Positions 46,371 to 59,428 of a stretch of DNA of 64,000 nucleotides are shown in pieces. The stretch spans positions 3,952,041-4,016,040 of the forward strand of contig CM038917.1 in NCBI GenBank assembly GCA_021904315.1, in the 5' to 3' direction. Position 1 is the first letter of the stretch, and each line of letters begins with the position of its first letter. Source of the DNA: Sphagnum magellanicum. Its lineage: Eukaryota; Streptophyta; Sphagnopsida; Sphagnales; Sphagnaceae. Below the pieces are notes generated by a model that was not told the DNA's origin, searched no databases, and was given only the letters and a program-made list of their open reading frames with translations. The position numbers and the translations under genes were made by a program.

Positions 46371-49300
46371 CCTCAAAATGTGCCTTCTCATCTTTATATT
46401 TCCTACAAAAATCACAAGATAAAATTGATGAAGTATTTAGAAACTACATTTGTATGTATTACCCATGCTTGTTTACACTAAAAATTACGTTTGTTTATAT
46501 AGAATCTAAGAGCATGATAATTTGAAATTAGGGTTTTAGACAAGTACAAATTGCATGTCAAGGATTATAAGTGTCTATGAAAGAAAATCATAGATTAGTC
46601 GGCCACTTTTTGTGTGGCTCCTAAGGTGGGCAAATTATTCCTAGCTTATTTTCAAATCAAACAATTAGGCTATGGTCTAGTTTTTTCAAGATGGCAATCT
46701 TGCATAACTTTGAAGTAATTTTACAAGAAGAAAATGACCTAAATCCTTTTACAAGGCTTTGGTGCAAAGTCTTTTCACCTTCCATCCTCAACCACAAGCT
46801 TTTAAAATACATAAAATTGGTTAAGATTGTTGTTCTCCAAGTTCTTGGTTCTATTGAAGATGATTGAGCATTTAACATTATCAGCATCTTGAAGAACAAA
46901 CTATGAAACCATTTGAGCACGCACTTGGAGTTATGGATTAGGTTTTTTAATCAATGTTTTTTACTTTTGTTTCCTTATGACCAAGCCATTACTAGGTGGA
47001 ATGGCAAAGTTTGTTACCATGCAAATGTGTAGCTAACATAAGCTCTTAGAAGTTGTAGTTTTTTTGGGAAGTATTATGGGCTACAAACCATGTTGACAAA
47101 TCAATAAGATTGTGCTTGATTTTTTAATATATAAATTACTTTGTTTTGGTTTGATTTGCTTGAATGAATTTATGTTTACACTTTTTCCTTTTTCACATTG
47201 CATGTTCAATTTGTTTTTGTCTGTCTCTAATGATTTTTTTCTTTTTCAAGAGGTGCATTACTTATATATGAACTTGTGGGAAGGATTAATGAATGATTAT
47301 GGGTGAAAATTGAACTTTTGCTTTTGGTTGAATGACTATTATTGAAATACATAAAAAAGGCAACAATTTTTTTAGGTTAGGTCCTAGGGTTCTAATGTTG
47401 TCCATGTCAAGTTTTTATTTTGTGGATGCTCTTTGTCATTGAAACTTCAAAAAGATGTCCATTTTCAATTTAATAATTAATATGTTTGGAAATCTATCTA
47501 ATGTTGCAATTTCATTTGGAACTTGAATTAGTTTTTAACAATGTTTTGGGTTTGTCTTCGAACTAGGTTTTAGGTGCAAGTAAGTTTCAAACTACAATGG
47601 GTAACACCCTTTTAAAGGTTGGGGTTCAAATCCCCTTCAAGGATTTTATTTAGGCTATAAATCTTCTTGGAAAATGATGCACAATACAAGTTGGTTGTGT
47701 GCATGAAATCAACATCTTAGGTGACAATAGAAGCACAACAAGAACAACAAAATAGAATTTGAAGTTATATTTTATGGTAATTTGCACTCTACATATGTAG
47801 ATATATGGATTGCAATTTTCAAGTAGTATTTAATGAATCTTATACATTTATTAATCCATCATTAACTTTATAAGAGATTTCAAATTTCTATCCTATTTTT
47901 CCACCACTTGCGACCAATGTTAGTCTATTTTAACAAAAAAACTCCCTAACACCAAGTGTGAAACATGCTTTAAAAGCATAAATCATCCACAAGGAGGTTT
48001 AACCATGTTTGGTTATAGACTATTTTTTTTTAAAAATCCTTTTATATCCTAGCTACTTGCTTAAACAATGTGTAAAACATGGCATTTTTTAATAAATAAA
48101 ATAAAATTGATTTTATTTTTTTGGAAATAGAATTTTTCCAAATGGCAAAAATTCCCCCCATAAAAAAAAAAATTCAAATCCAAGAGTTCACCCCAAATTT
48201 TCTAAAACATTTAGTTTTGATTTTGATAATTTTTTTGACAAATTTGTTCCATGTTCAATAACTCTTGCATTGTATGTCTAAACATTACCAAATCATTACC
48301 ATAGATCATAAAACATCTAGGTAAAAGTTTTAAAAATGAATATAAAAATTGTATGATATTTTATATGACGTTATATTATATATTATATATTTTATACTTT
48401 AATCTAAAATAGGTTCATGGATGAACTTCATTCATGAACATTTATTTTCATCCATAATAATATCTATGCTTTGAATGAAACATTGATCAATTTTTTTGAC
48501 ACTTTTTTTGAAATCAACCTAAATGATGCAATACAATCAAAAGAACCATGATCAACTTCCAACCTTTTCTAATGATTTTACACTATTGTTAAGTTTTGAA
48601 CATGCATCATGTGAAATATATTAAGTCAAACATTTTGTACTTGAATTGTGTTCATGTTATTTCCAACCATGTCCATGAGGGGTGAAAGCATGGTAAAGTA
48701 TACACAAAAAGTAGTGTAAGCAACAAAATTGGGGTCCTTAAAGAAAAGGACTAAAAATGCAAATAGATGATTTTATGGGGATAGTAAAAAAAAATTTGGG
48801 TACATTATTTTTTAACTCTTGTTTGCATGGACTTCAAAAATTAAATTATTATAATAATGTTTTTTTTAAGCTATTTGCAAGTACTTAAATTGGACCTAAA
48901 ATTTGTGGTAGTTTGAAAAATAAAGTTCAAGTATTTGAAAGTAGGTGAAGTGTTTTTGCAAGTATTTGGTTTTTTTTCAAGCACCTCAATATTGATGTGG
49001 TGAACATTCTTAAATAACTTTTTTGTTTAATCGAGTGGTTTTCATAACTAAAATCATCCCCAACCCCTAAAAAATGGGGGATATTTTTGGGGTACTTTTT
49101 CAAGTCCAAATGATATGACACAATTTTTTTTAAAAGCTAGAAGGAGGCTAGAGAGGCCCATGAAAAAAAATAAAAGTTCCATTTGTTTTGAAATGCTAGA
49201 GGAAAGTTAAAAATTTGAAAAACTGGTTTTTTCATGTTTTCAAGTAGAAAACAAGGTAACATGTATGTACAAAATATTTTGCTTGCACCTTGAGAACATA

Positions 49301-51689
49301 AATTCCTGCTTGTTTTAGATATAATGATCAATTAATTAAACATTACCAAATGACATCCTCATACTTGTGGATGTAAACACATTCTTTGTCATTTTGTAAT
49401 ATAAAGTGAACTCCTAATACCATATTATACAACATTAATTACATTTTTTTTTCCTCATACAATGCAACCACTGCTTTTTTGTTTTGGCAAATTTTCATCA
49501 CTTGGTGACCCAAAAAATTCATTATGACTCATACAAAGGATTTTTGTGAAAAAAATGCACCAATGCCATAGTACATTAATGTTATTGCAATTTCAATAGA
49601 CTTGACATCAGTTGGTTGCAATTGAACCCAATGTTTTTAGTAGGTTTTTAAAATGCCTCCATAGGATTGAAGAGCCAAATTCAACAAGGTACCTAAGAAG
49701 TAGAATGTTCAAAACATGCAATATTGTATAGGATAAAAATTTATGGATAAAGTGCATGCTTTAGGCAATGCTTAGTGCCATCAAAATGAAAAGAGTTGGA
49801 GCCAGCTGTAGGAGTTAAAGAAACTTGCAAAGGCAAAGGGTGTTGTAACTTTGCCTACAGTAACTGGCTATTAGAATTCATATTCAGCTTTGAAATGGAG
49901 GGGCTTCACAAGTAGACTTACACTTCATGTTTCAAGCAGTGATCAAGATTACCAGGCTCATGGGGTTTTTATTTTTCAATTTCGTGATGTAGGCAAACTG
50001 GTGATCGTTGACAAGAAGAAGTAGCCGGATTTGGCTATAGACCATATGTGAAATCACAAAATTTTAAGAGTTGTTTTATATTTTTGCTATACCTCTGCAA
50101 CTTGTTGTAAAAATATGGTGATTTATAAATTGAAAACTTCGAAATCTGATAAATTAAGCCCATTCTTTTTCACGAAATCCTTTGTATTTGTTGAAATCAC
50201 AATATCTCTGGTAAAAAAATCCAAATCTCACCAAAAAACAAAACAAACACTCACAACTCACAATGCAAGAGGATGGTGGTATGTGGAGAGGAAACACTTT
50301 TTCCTTGTATTATTTTCCCATAGTGAACTGAGGTCGTAAGCTATACATACTAACCACACACGTGCATTTACATACCTAATAGCTATCAAGTGTCTTGCAC
50401 CTACTTACCTATATACATAGTGATCACACATAGTCTACCTACCCACTTATTTATGATACATACCCACTTATATAGGTATTACTGGGGTAGTGTGAAGTGG
50501 AAGTATGGGGCTTTATATCATAGATTACCAAGATGTACCCTTGGTAACTAGGTTGGGGTTCATCCACAATTCAGTCATATAACAGGTTTTTAATGGATGG
50601 TGCACTTGTGAGTGCTGGATCACATGATCAGATGAACATGGAATGTCATCATTTTAGGAGAGGTTCTAAGTTCTAGAAGTCTCCCATTGTTTTTCATGTG
50701 TGGCAAACTACAGAGCATGGTTTTGGTACATATATATGATCAAACTCAACCTAAATTGAAAATAACATTCGTCTCCCAGCTGAGTGCTTCCAGCTGTGCA
50801 AACTTAACCACACACCAGAGAATTTTATCTTAGGAACAAGTGTTTATGGCATAGCAAAAATATTATATTTTCAGCGATAAGATTTTTGACACATTATATT
50901 TTTCTTGGATAATGTTTTCTGCCACATGTTGACCATTTTGCTAGAGTATCAAGGTTATGATTTTTTATTTTGCTGTAAGCAAGAGGTCAAAAGAAGCACT
51001 TTGACACATAATACATACCTTACCCGCGACCAAATGATGTTTGAGACAAAATAATTAGCAAAAGGTCAAATGAAAAAAAGGGAAAATTTTACAAAGATTT
51101 GTCAAAACTGTTGAGAATCAAAGTCCCAACTTGTGAAATTTAAAACATTATTTTCCCAACCATTGGTTACTATTACAAATACACAACGAAAGGTGTACTT
51201 TGCATAATTGTTGTTTAGCAGTTGAGATTTTGAAAATTAAATTTGAAACTACTTAACCTAAGTGCTTTTTTAAATAGTTAAGTATGTCCTGACCATCAGT
51301 TATAGGTAATAACTCAAAGATGAAAGATGAATCGAAATAATGCACAATAAAATCAAACATCAAACTACGAGGAAAAACAAAAAAAACACCCTTAAAATTC
51401 CAATGAAAAAACTTGATGATTTATGCATCCATGAAAGCCTCACAATCTGTGAATGTTAATTAATGGCCATAAGGTTGGGGGCCATTCCCAAAATGTGTAT
51501 AATGGGGAAAAAAAACAACACAAGGCATTTTGTTCAAAATGCCCGAGAGGTTTTAATGCTTATGCTCAGTAAGCATTCCTCCAAATACACTACAAATCTT
51601 GTCAGAGGATTTTATGAGTTATGGAAAAGCACTTACAATGGGTTTCTATGCGAACACAAGTTGAAATGGTGAATTTATAGTTACAACTC

Positions 51690-51690
<1 letters not shown>
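46371..51690. other. Gene-poor AT-rich stretch
   Basis: Only short frames without motifs. A tRNA-like box B (GGTTCAAATCC) occurs near 47630 without a good box A. Around 49790-50030 the sequence is less AT-rich and may be an old gene or transposon fragment, but no frame is readable. Confidence 0.4.

Positions 51691-51693
<3 letters not shown>

Positions 51694-51721
<28 letters not shown>
51694..51721 (+). repeat. (TC)14 microsatellite
   Basis: Uninterrupted TC dinucleotide repeat, about 350 bp beyond the 3' end of the minus-strand ORF at 52074-52508. Confidence 0.95.
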
Positions 51722-51724
<3 letters not shown>

Positions 51725-52073
51725 TCTGGACAGTTTGTCTAATCTTCTTCTCTGGAAGCTGATCATCATGACTCATGATCTATGGACAAAGTCAAGTTTG
51801 CAGCAAAATTTTATTCAAGTCCTATTAAAATTATGTTCTGGTGCAGGTCAACAAGTTAGCTATTTAAGTATTTTGAAACTTCCTGAAATTAGAACACAAT
51901 CTAAGTTCGACACTAAATTACGTGAAGAGTGTGTGCTGTGATCAAAACACACTAATAACTGCTGTAAAATTTCCACTGGCAGCTCTTCTCAAATGGGTGT
52001 ATGCAGCTCATGGGTACACTAGGCAATGTAAAAACATACGAGGAGCTGCATCAGCAACCGTATGGAAGATTCA

Positions 52074-52508
52074 TCAGGAATTTCCTAGGATTGAGGAATA
52101 TTCCTCGCTTGAGTACAAGGGTACTCCAGCAGCTCCTCCTCTTCCGGATCCGCCGCCTCCATCAAGACTTCCATCGGGATCAGCTGATCCTCCCGATCCA
52201 GCTACAATATGATCATCATCATATGCAGCTGCTGATCCTCTTCCGTGATGTCCTCCTCCAGAACCCCAGCCATCAGTCCCATTTCCAGATGAGCCTGCAG
52301 TCCCGCCGTCGCCGTTATGTTGAGCCGACCCGTTCAGCTCATAATCCGTCTGCTGGGTGCCGGCGCCGCGTTTCCTAGCACTACTAGTCTTGTCGTGAGG
52401 ATCACTTCTTCTGGCGGTGCACATGCTCAATGTGGCAGCTAGCACACCGGCCGCCTCCACCAGAAAAGCTACCACATGACTTCCCAGTACTACTACACCT
52501 GGTAACAT
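52074..52508 (-). CDS. Hypothetical protein, one membrane-like segment and Gly-rich tail
   Basis: A 144-codon frame in a GC-rich island. Residues about 4-28 (VVVLGSHVVAFLVEAAGVLAA) form one hydrophobic segment that could be a signal anchor. A basic patch follows (TARRSD, SARKRG), and then a Gly/Ser/Asp-rich, low-complexity C-terminus ending in an acidic SSEEYSS segment. I do not recognise the family. The GC-rich codon use resembles the WRKY exons and differs from the flanking DNA, which favours a host gene. The start is uncertain: TTACCAG just after the ATG could be a splice acceptor, making this the last exon of a longer gene. Plus-strand frames over the same bases look like shadows. Confidence 0.45.
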   Translation of the reverse strand: MLPGVVVLGSHVVAFLVEAAGVLAATLSMCTARRSDPHDKTSSARKRGAGTQQTDYELNGSAQHNGDGGTAGSSGNGTDGWGSGGGHHGRGSAAAYDDDHIVAGSGGSADPDGSLDGGGGSGRGGAAGVPLYSSEEYSSILGNS

Positions 52509-52614
52509 GATTCTTCAACACTGAATATAGCCTGGCTACTACTAGCTAGCTGGTCCGATTCTTTCTTTCGTCTCAAATCTGCTGCTGCTGCTGTCTGTGA
52601 TCTTTCAGATCACT

Positions 52615-52885
52615 GGATCAAAGAGAAGATGAGATCCTAGTCTAGCTACATGATCATCCACAAACTGAGGATACAAGATTTCATACAAAACTTGTATTGA
52701 GTACTCAAAGCTCATTGTTAATAGAGAAACAAAGAGAAGATGATGAGGGTTCCGGTCTAGCTACCTGGTCATCCACAAAATAAGGATACAAGATTGCATA
52801 CAAAACTTGTATTGAGTACTCAAAGCTGAGAAGATGATGATGATCCTAGTCTATATAACCTGATCGACAACTGAGGATCTACAAT
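52615..52885. repeat. Tandem repeat, three diverged copies
   Basis: Units beginning near 52633, 52749 and 52842 share CTAGTCTAGCTAC, ATCCACAAA.TGAGGATAC and AAACTTGTATTGAGTACTC; the third is shortened. They lie upstream of the minus-strand ORF at 52074-52508 and could be its leader or promoter. Confidence 0.75.
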
Positions 52886-55474
52886 GCAAAAAAAAAAGCA
52901 TTGCGTCCTCAAAGCTTCCTACTAGACAACGAAAGAGTAGAAGAAGATCCCCAGTCAGATACCTGAGGGAATCCATCACTGTAAGAAATTTTTTTTAGGA
53001 TTCCCTGTGGGACCATTGATTTTGAAGAACTTGAATAATTTCCCGCTATATTCCCACTTGAACTCTAACTTCTAGTTTGGCCCTTCATCTGTGGGATTTC
53101 AAACTTAGTTGCACTTAGTAACTTAGTCTAAACCATACCACCGGGGTTTTTTTTTTTTTTCACTTTTGTGAGGTACTAGGTGGGCTGGGTATCATTTATA
53201 AGAGGGCCTAACCAAATTTGGCTACAGGGCAGAGAGGGAATTTGAAAATTTTAGGAGTCCCTTTAAATTGCAGCAACAGGCTAGAGGGCAATATTTAAAT
53301 ATTGTGAATTGAGAGCTTTCTGCTGGGATATGGCGAATTTGGTAGATTTATTTTTTAAAATGCCTTTGGGGACATTAGCATCCCTAATTGTTTTTGGTTG
53401 TCTTGAACTGGTGGATTTTTGCCAAAATAAAAATCCTCAGACCATGCCCTTTTTCCCCACTGATTTCTTTTCTTCTTTCCTCATTTTTTTGTAACCCACT
53501 TCTTGGGCCTTCGAATAAGGTCCTTAAGGTTTACATCATCATCATTCTTCTACAGCTCCACGACCAAAAAAAACACTTCTCATTCCTTGTCAGCTACCAT
53601 GCGATGTTGGCGCAAGAGACCAGGTAATGACTCCACTAAATTTGGATCTTTGCCGAAATGGGTGATGACTAAGCAAGGTTGTTTTTCCTTTTTGGAAACA
53701 CATTTCTTTCAATATTAGTCTCTTGACTCTCGTTGTTTGTTTGTTGGCTCTACCTGACTTCAAGTTGGAGTAGGATTTTGGGATCAAGATTTTGTCTTCA
53801 ACTGGGAACCAATTTGTGGGTGCTACTTGGGGAGACGCGACTGTACTCTCTAAATCAATTGTGGGCAAGGGCATCACCGAAATTAGAGCTTGAGCAAGGC
53901 AGCAGGCAAGCATTGTCTGATTTCAGTAATGCCCTCATTTGTGTGCTTTACCAAGAGCAAAGTGCGACTCTATTTTTTACTGTTTTGCTGTGCTAGGCTT
54001 TACAAAACAGAATGCACAGAGGAGCAGAAGTTCACATTTTTCAAATGAAAAATGCCTGACCGGATAAGGCACTCTCTAGATACACTAGAGAAATCAGTGG
54101 AGGTCTTCACAAAATAATAATATCCCTAATGTAAATCCCTTGGTAACTGTTCCAAAGTGCCAAACCAAACATGATCTCATTCCAAACCAAGCCTGAACTT
54201 GCATGACTAAGCTAGTCTGAAATCTGAAACAGTTTGGAGCCAAAGTATCCAAAGCAGTTTTGTGCATAGTCAGATATGGGAGTACCTTTGAGGCTAATAA
54301 TTGCCTTGGTTTTTACTGGCCTAATTTAGCATTAGTAAGCGAATCATTTCCAAGATTGGACCATAACTCTTTTGGGGAAAATGGCCCATAACTTACTCAC
54401 CCTCAAAACTGGATGTCCAAAAGAGGCCGTCAACCAATCAATCAAGACTAATGGATAATCTAGACCCCCAAAGTTTACAGCCAAAGTTAAGGCTCTACTT
54501 GGGAGGCCAATGGACTAAATAGGAGCTTCCTACATTAAATGGTCACAAGTTTTATCGATGAGCCTATTACATTGAGGGAGATTCTTGGTTCTTCCTTATA
54601 TTTTTCTACATAATTTGCCAACTTTGTGCACCACAAATTAAGTTAAGTTTGTTTTTGTGCACCACAAATTAAGTTAAGTTTGTTTTTGTACCCCATATTC
54701 TTCTTCAGCTTGCATCCAATGCACTGGAACACAATGCTTCCTTAGCTTCATGGTCAGTGGACCTCTTTCATGCTTCCTCCAAAGCACCAGACTTCTCTCA
54801 TCATGGTCGGAAGTCGGAACAATAACTTGTGAGTAATGTTTTGTAAGAATACCCAACTCTTCGACTCAAAGTATAATGGCTTTTAAGGTTTCTCAACTTG
54901 GTGTTGATCATCTAGGGTTTAGGGTGATATACAGCAATTATTCCCCAAAAAACTCCATTTTTAGGACATTGAGCAGTCCTTCCTTTCGATGACCAGTAAG
55001 TTATTCATTTGCTCAAAAGCTTCTACATGAAATGAGTTTTTAGCAACTAGACTGTCAGCATATATTTTTTGTTGCGTGGAACAAGTCTTGATGTCTTAAT
55101 TCCCATAATTATGTTCCTAGGTGGGAGAGGTGGTCATCTGCTGGTTCCACTTTTGGTTCTGCCCATTCCACTTGAACTGCCAGTGGGAGCACCACTTTGA
55201 ATCACCTGTTGGGAACACCAGTTCTGCTCTGGAATGGGCCATGGCAGAATCCATGACATACTTTGAATGCTCATAAAACACACAATTCTTCTGGTACATT
55301 TCTTGCTGTGGAAAAGTCATCTGAACAGATTGCAACTCAAAAGGTCCAAAGTCCAGACAGAGTGTGGAGTAGTTCTTTGATATGAACCGTGGTTCAAGGT
55401 AGGTTTTTATTTTTTGAGAACCATGGTTGTGGGTCATTACTGGTTCTTTAATTTTTGATAACTGTTGGTCAAGG
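52886..55474. other. Gene-poor stretch left of the hAT element
   Basis: Short frames only, none with recognisable domains. A T15 run is at about 53146-53160. A direct repeat of TGTGCACCACAAATTAAGTT occurs at about 54624 and 54656. Target site of the hAT element at its right edge. Confidence 0.4.
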
Positions 55475-55695
55475 GTCCATACCAGTGTTGGGCGATTCTC
55501 GAATTGTCACCTGGTTCTTGACCTGGTTCTCACAGTGAGAACGAATTGACATAGTTATGTGTGAGAATCAACAGTCAGTTCTCACATGAACAAGAACCGA
55601 TCATGAGAACCAGTTTCGGAGTTTTTTTTTTTTGAAAGAGCTAGACATGTTTTCTCAAAGAACCTCCATCCGGTTCTCAGTCTATCAATTTAGGG

Positions 55696-55798
55696 TTTAG
55701 GGTTCCTAGGTTGTTGCTTAGGGAGGCGGAGGCATTGTTTGGGGTTTAGGGTTCCTAAACAACAGTTGCTACTTAGGGAGGCGGAGGCACTGTTTAGG
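55696..55798 (+). repeat. Two-copy 49-bp tandem repeat with TTTAGGGTT
   Basis: Units starting TTTAGGGTTCCTA and containing TTAGGGAGGCGGAGGCA recur 49 bp apart in the left part of the hAT element. The TTTAGGGTT word matches plant telomere repeat sequence. Confidence 0.75.
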
Positions 55799-56030
55799 GT
55801 TAAGATTTTGTATAAAAGTAAAGCTCAAGCTTTATTTCACTTCACAAATTTATTTTTTTGTCTTATAGTGTTATTTCCTTATTAGTTTTTCTTTTCATTG
55901 TTGGCTTGACATTATTCTTGTTTGTGGATTGCACATTGCACGTTGCTCTTATGGCATTGGATTGCTCATTTCACATTGTTGCATGCTCTTTTGGTGTTGC
56001 TTTTGCTCTTTTCATGTTGCTTCTTGTCTT

Positions 56031-56190
56031 CTTGTGTTGTTGTAGTTCTTCTTGCATTGTTGTAGTTCTTTTTGTGTTGTTGCAGCTCTTCTCTCACTAT
56101 TGCAACTTTTTTTGCATTGCTACAACTCTTCTCGTGCTGCTGCAAGTCTTTTCATGTTGTTGTTGGTCTTCTTGTGTTGTTGCAACTCTT
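56031..56190 (+). repeat. 20-bp minisatellite, eight copies
   Basis: Eight consecutive 20-bp units of the type CTTGTGTTGTTGCAACTCTT, related sequence continuing on both sides. It creates the overlapping Cys/Leu/Phe-rich open frames in all three plus frames between 55858 and 56509, which are not believed to be proteins. It lies inside the hAT element. Confidence 0.85.
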
Positions 56191-57532
56191 TTCGCACGTT
56201 GTTGCTTCACACATTCTTGCTTTGTGTGTTGCTACTTCATGCGTTGCTCTTCTCACACATTGTTCTTTTCGCACACTCCTACCTTGCGAACTACTTTTTT
56301 CATGTGTTGTTTTTTTCACGCACTATTCTTCTCACACACAACTCCAAATACCTACTAGCCCATCAAGTTGTCGGTCTTCTCACATTGATGCTTTTGTTCT
56401 TCTAACATTGTTGTCCTCTTGTTTCTTTCATCAATATGGTACTTCCCTTCCCCTCCTTGCCATGTGCAAGTTGGAGATCAAAGGTTGGAGCTCACACACA
56501 AAAAGGTAACTTGTTTTTTCATTTTTTTTCATTATTTTGGTTTTTGAGTTTTTTTTCACTCATTTTGTGTTGTTTCTTGTTATTAATGTGCTAATTTTTT
56601 AATTTTTTTTCTTTGTTGTTTATTTTTGCAAGATTTTTTTAACTTTATAATAAACCCCATACTTTTTCCACCTTATTTGTATTTTGTAAATGCAAAAAAA
56701 AATAGATTATATTTTGTAATTGTTTGTAAATGGTAGTTTGTGGGTTTTGATACATTATAGAATTATTTAATGTTTAGTGTTTGATAAATCATAAAGTTGT
56801 TTAATTTATTTTTCTACTCATTAATTCAATAATTTTTAATCTAAAAGTAAATATGGAACAGGGTAAAAACATGGTGAGGTGGCTCACATTTGACATTTTG
56901 AAAAATCCACATCTTACATTAGCTACAATTCTTACATTTAAAATAATTATCATACTATAAATCCTATAATTATTCCCTATGGTTTTGGTCACAAATATTA
57001 ATAGACCACCCTATAAATATCCTTAAACATGTGATTGGTCAATAAATTTAGAGAAAAGTTTGAAATTTTCAATGTGAAATGGAATATCAATTGTAAAAAA
57101 TGACAAAATCGTAACAAATTAAGTTTTTAAATATGAAAAAAAATTATATTGAAAAAAAATCAATGCATCTTACAATTAAATTATTCATTTTATGGTGAAT
57201 TTTTTTTTCTTTTTTTTTTTGATACTACTATGACACATTTTTTGAATGCACATTTTCATTTTATGTGTGACAAACATAGCATCATCATTTCAAAAGTCCA
57301 CAATTAATCCATTATTTTCTTAAAACTCATCCATAATTTTTAATAAGATTTTCAATAAAGTATATTGTAACACGAATAATGAAAAAATGGAAAATTTTAA
57401 TGTTCGATATGATTTTACATTTAAAGTTCATCTATAATCCAAAAAAATTACCACTATGACAATCCAAAGAGTCCACCTAATTGTGCTTTCACCCAACAAT
57501 CTTCTGAAAATGAAAATACATGTGATCTATTT

Positions 57533-59428
57533 ATGAATGAAGTAAGGATGGAAGATGAACATTTCTTGGAACCTCAAGAAAATGTAAATTTGCAAGAAAA
57601 TGAAAGTCTTCAAATAGAAAAAAATAGGAATCTAGGAATAAATGAAAAGAAAATGAAAAAGAATTTTAAACAGTTTCATGCTCAAAGATCATTTTGGAAA
57701 AGGAATAGTAGAAATGCATTATGTTGGGCATTTTATTGTGTTAATGATAATAAAAAAATTAATGTAATAACTCCTCAAATTATGTGTTATATTCCTTGTC
57801 ATAATAATCCAATATTGAATTTAAATCCAAAAACTCAAGGTAGGAAAGGATTAATCATATATGACATAACTAATGGTATAGCTACATTGAAGAAACATGT
57901 TAATACAAATCATTCCAATGTTTTGAAAAAATTAAAGAAGAAATGAATTGTCCTTTGAAAGAAAAAGAAGTCTAGCAAAAAGAGATCAAATATTTCTTCT
58001 AACTCCATATCTAGTTTTCTTTTGCAAGGGAACCTTTTAAGAAAGACCATGTGTAGCAAAAAAAAAATTTGAAAGATTTGAGTCTTTTAATTATCAAAAA
58101 CCATCTTCTTTACAGTTTGTGGAAAATAATTGGTTGAAGAGATGTAATATGCATTTATGTCTAAGAATCGTTTTTCCTTCTAGAAAACAATTTTTTCATG
58201 AATAATTGCCCGGATTAGTGGATAAAACTAAACAACTATATGTTTTACCAGCTTTAGCAAAATGTCATTTTGCAACAACAAGTTTTGATCTATGGATGTC
58301 AAAAGTTGGACATGATGTTTTGCATTGGTAATCAATTTTTTAAGTGTTGATTAGTAGCCAAAGCATATTACCCTTGGCCTTTTTGAACCAACAAATACTA
58401 ATGGACAAACTTTGGATAAAAAATTGACAAAATTGTTGGACAATTATGCATTGAGGAAAAAAATTATTACTTATGTGAAAGATGAGGGATCCGTTCTGAA
58501 CATTCTTATTGTGCATATTCTAACAATTTCTTTTACTTTTGCAAATTTGCTAGCAAAATTATCATTTTTCAAAAAGCTTTGCAATTCTAATAAGTAATTA
58601 TATTATGTTATAGCATGCAAAATTCTATGAAAATGAATGCAAGAATACTACCTCCTTTGACATGGCACATTTGTCGCATTGTTGTTGATTCTCTTAGCCC
58701 TATTGTGTCTACTTGTATTTTGAACCAATCTAAAGGTCATTGGTTATTAAGTGATGCACTGAATTCTACCATATCCATTAGTCTAAAATTTAGGGATGAA
58801 ATTGATTATGCAACTTTTGACAATTTAATAAAAGAAGATGGAACTGTTGTTTATGAGTTATCATGTTTGGCCTCCAACATAAAAAAAGAAATTCAAGTTC
58901 TAGATTCTTTTATTTCTTTCTTAAAACAATATGAATAATATGTTTTCTTTAATGTCAGACCTTAGGTTTAAAACTCTTCATCTTGTGTCCTCACTTACGA
59001 GTTGTGAGCAAGGGAAGGTATTTGTTGAAGAACATGACAAAAAAATCTTTATTTCTTATGTTTTAAAATGTTATTATCATTTGCATCCATTGATTGAATT
59101 TAAAAGGGGCGTTGTTGAGCAAAGGGTTGAAAAGGATAGGAGTTTGGATATTTTTGAAATGACATCCAGCACAAGTGAGCTAGCAACGGAATTGGTTAAT
59201 AAAGAGCTTTTGATTTTCAGGCATTATCAAGTGGATGTTAAAGACATCAAGTGCCCACTACAATGGAGGGAAAAACATGAAAGCATGTTTCCTACATTTG
59301 GTTTTTGTGCTAGAAAAATCTTAGGAATAATTGAATCTCAAATTGAAACAAAAAAAATATTTTCATTAATTGGAATCCTTACTAGTCCTAGGAGATGTCT
59401 TTCCAATCAAAAAATTTGGACAAATTAA
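57533..59428 (+). pseudogene. hAT transposase, disrupted
   Basis: The first frame (57533-57946) has a BED-type zinc finger with C..PC and HVNTNH ligands. Frames after it give the central region: SFDLWMSK (about 58280-58303) and LTKLLDNYALRKKI..YVKDEGS (58420-58495), both standard in plant hAT transposases. The C-terminal frame (58931-59428) ends with the dimerisation domain: CPLQWREKHESMFPTFGFCARKIL then FSLIGILTSPRRCLS. Stops (for example 58202, 59426) and frameshifts (about 57946, 58330) interrupt it. The intact enzyme cuts and pastes the element in the nucleus; this copy should be inactive unless spliced around the breaks, which I consider unlikely. Confidence 0.9.

Noticed and set aside
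47570-47650. tRNA-like sequence with GGTTCAAATCC
   Set aside because: Box B alone is convincing; no box A at the proper distance and no foldable tRNA.
49806-49862. Possible small-RNA hairpin with CTGTAGG and CCTACAG arms
   Set aside because: Perfect pairing is only about seven bases and the rest does not align; too weak for a precursor.
52001-52378. Plus-strand frames over the 52 kb island
   Set aside because: Pro- and Arg-rich low-complexity frames antisense to the longer minus-strand ORF; no start context or motif.
55858-56509. Three overlapping open frames encoding Cys/Leu/Phe-rich proteins
   Set aside because: All arise from the 20-bp minisatellite in the hAT element; openness in three frames at once reflects composition, not coding.
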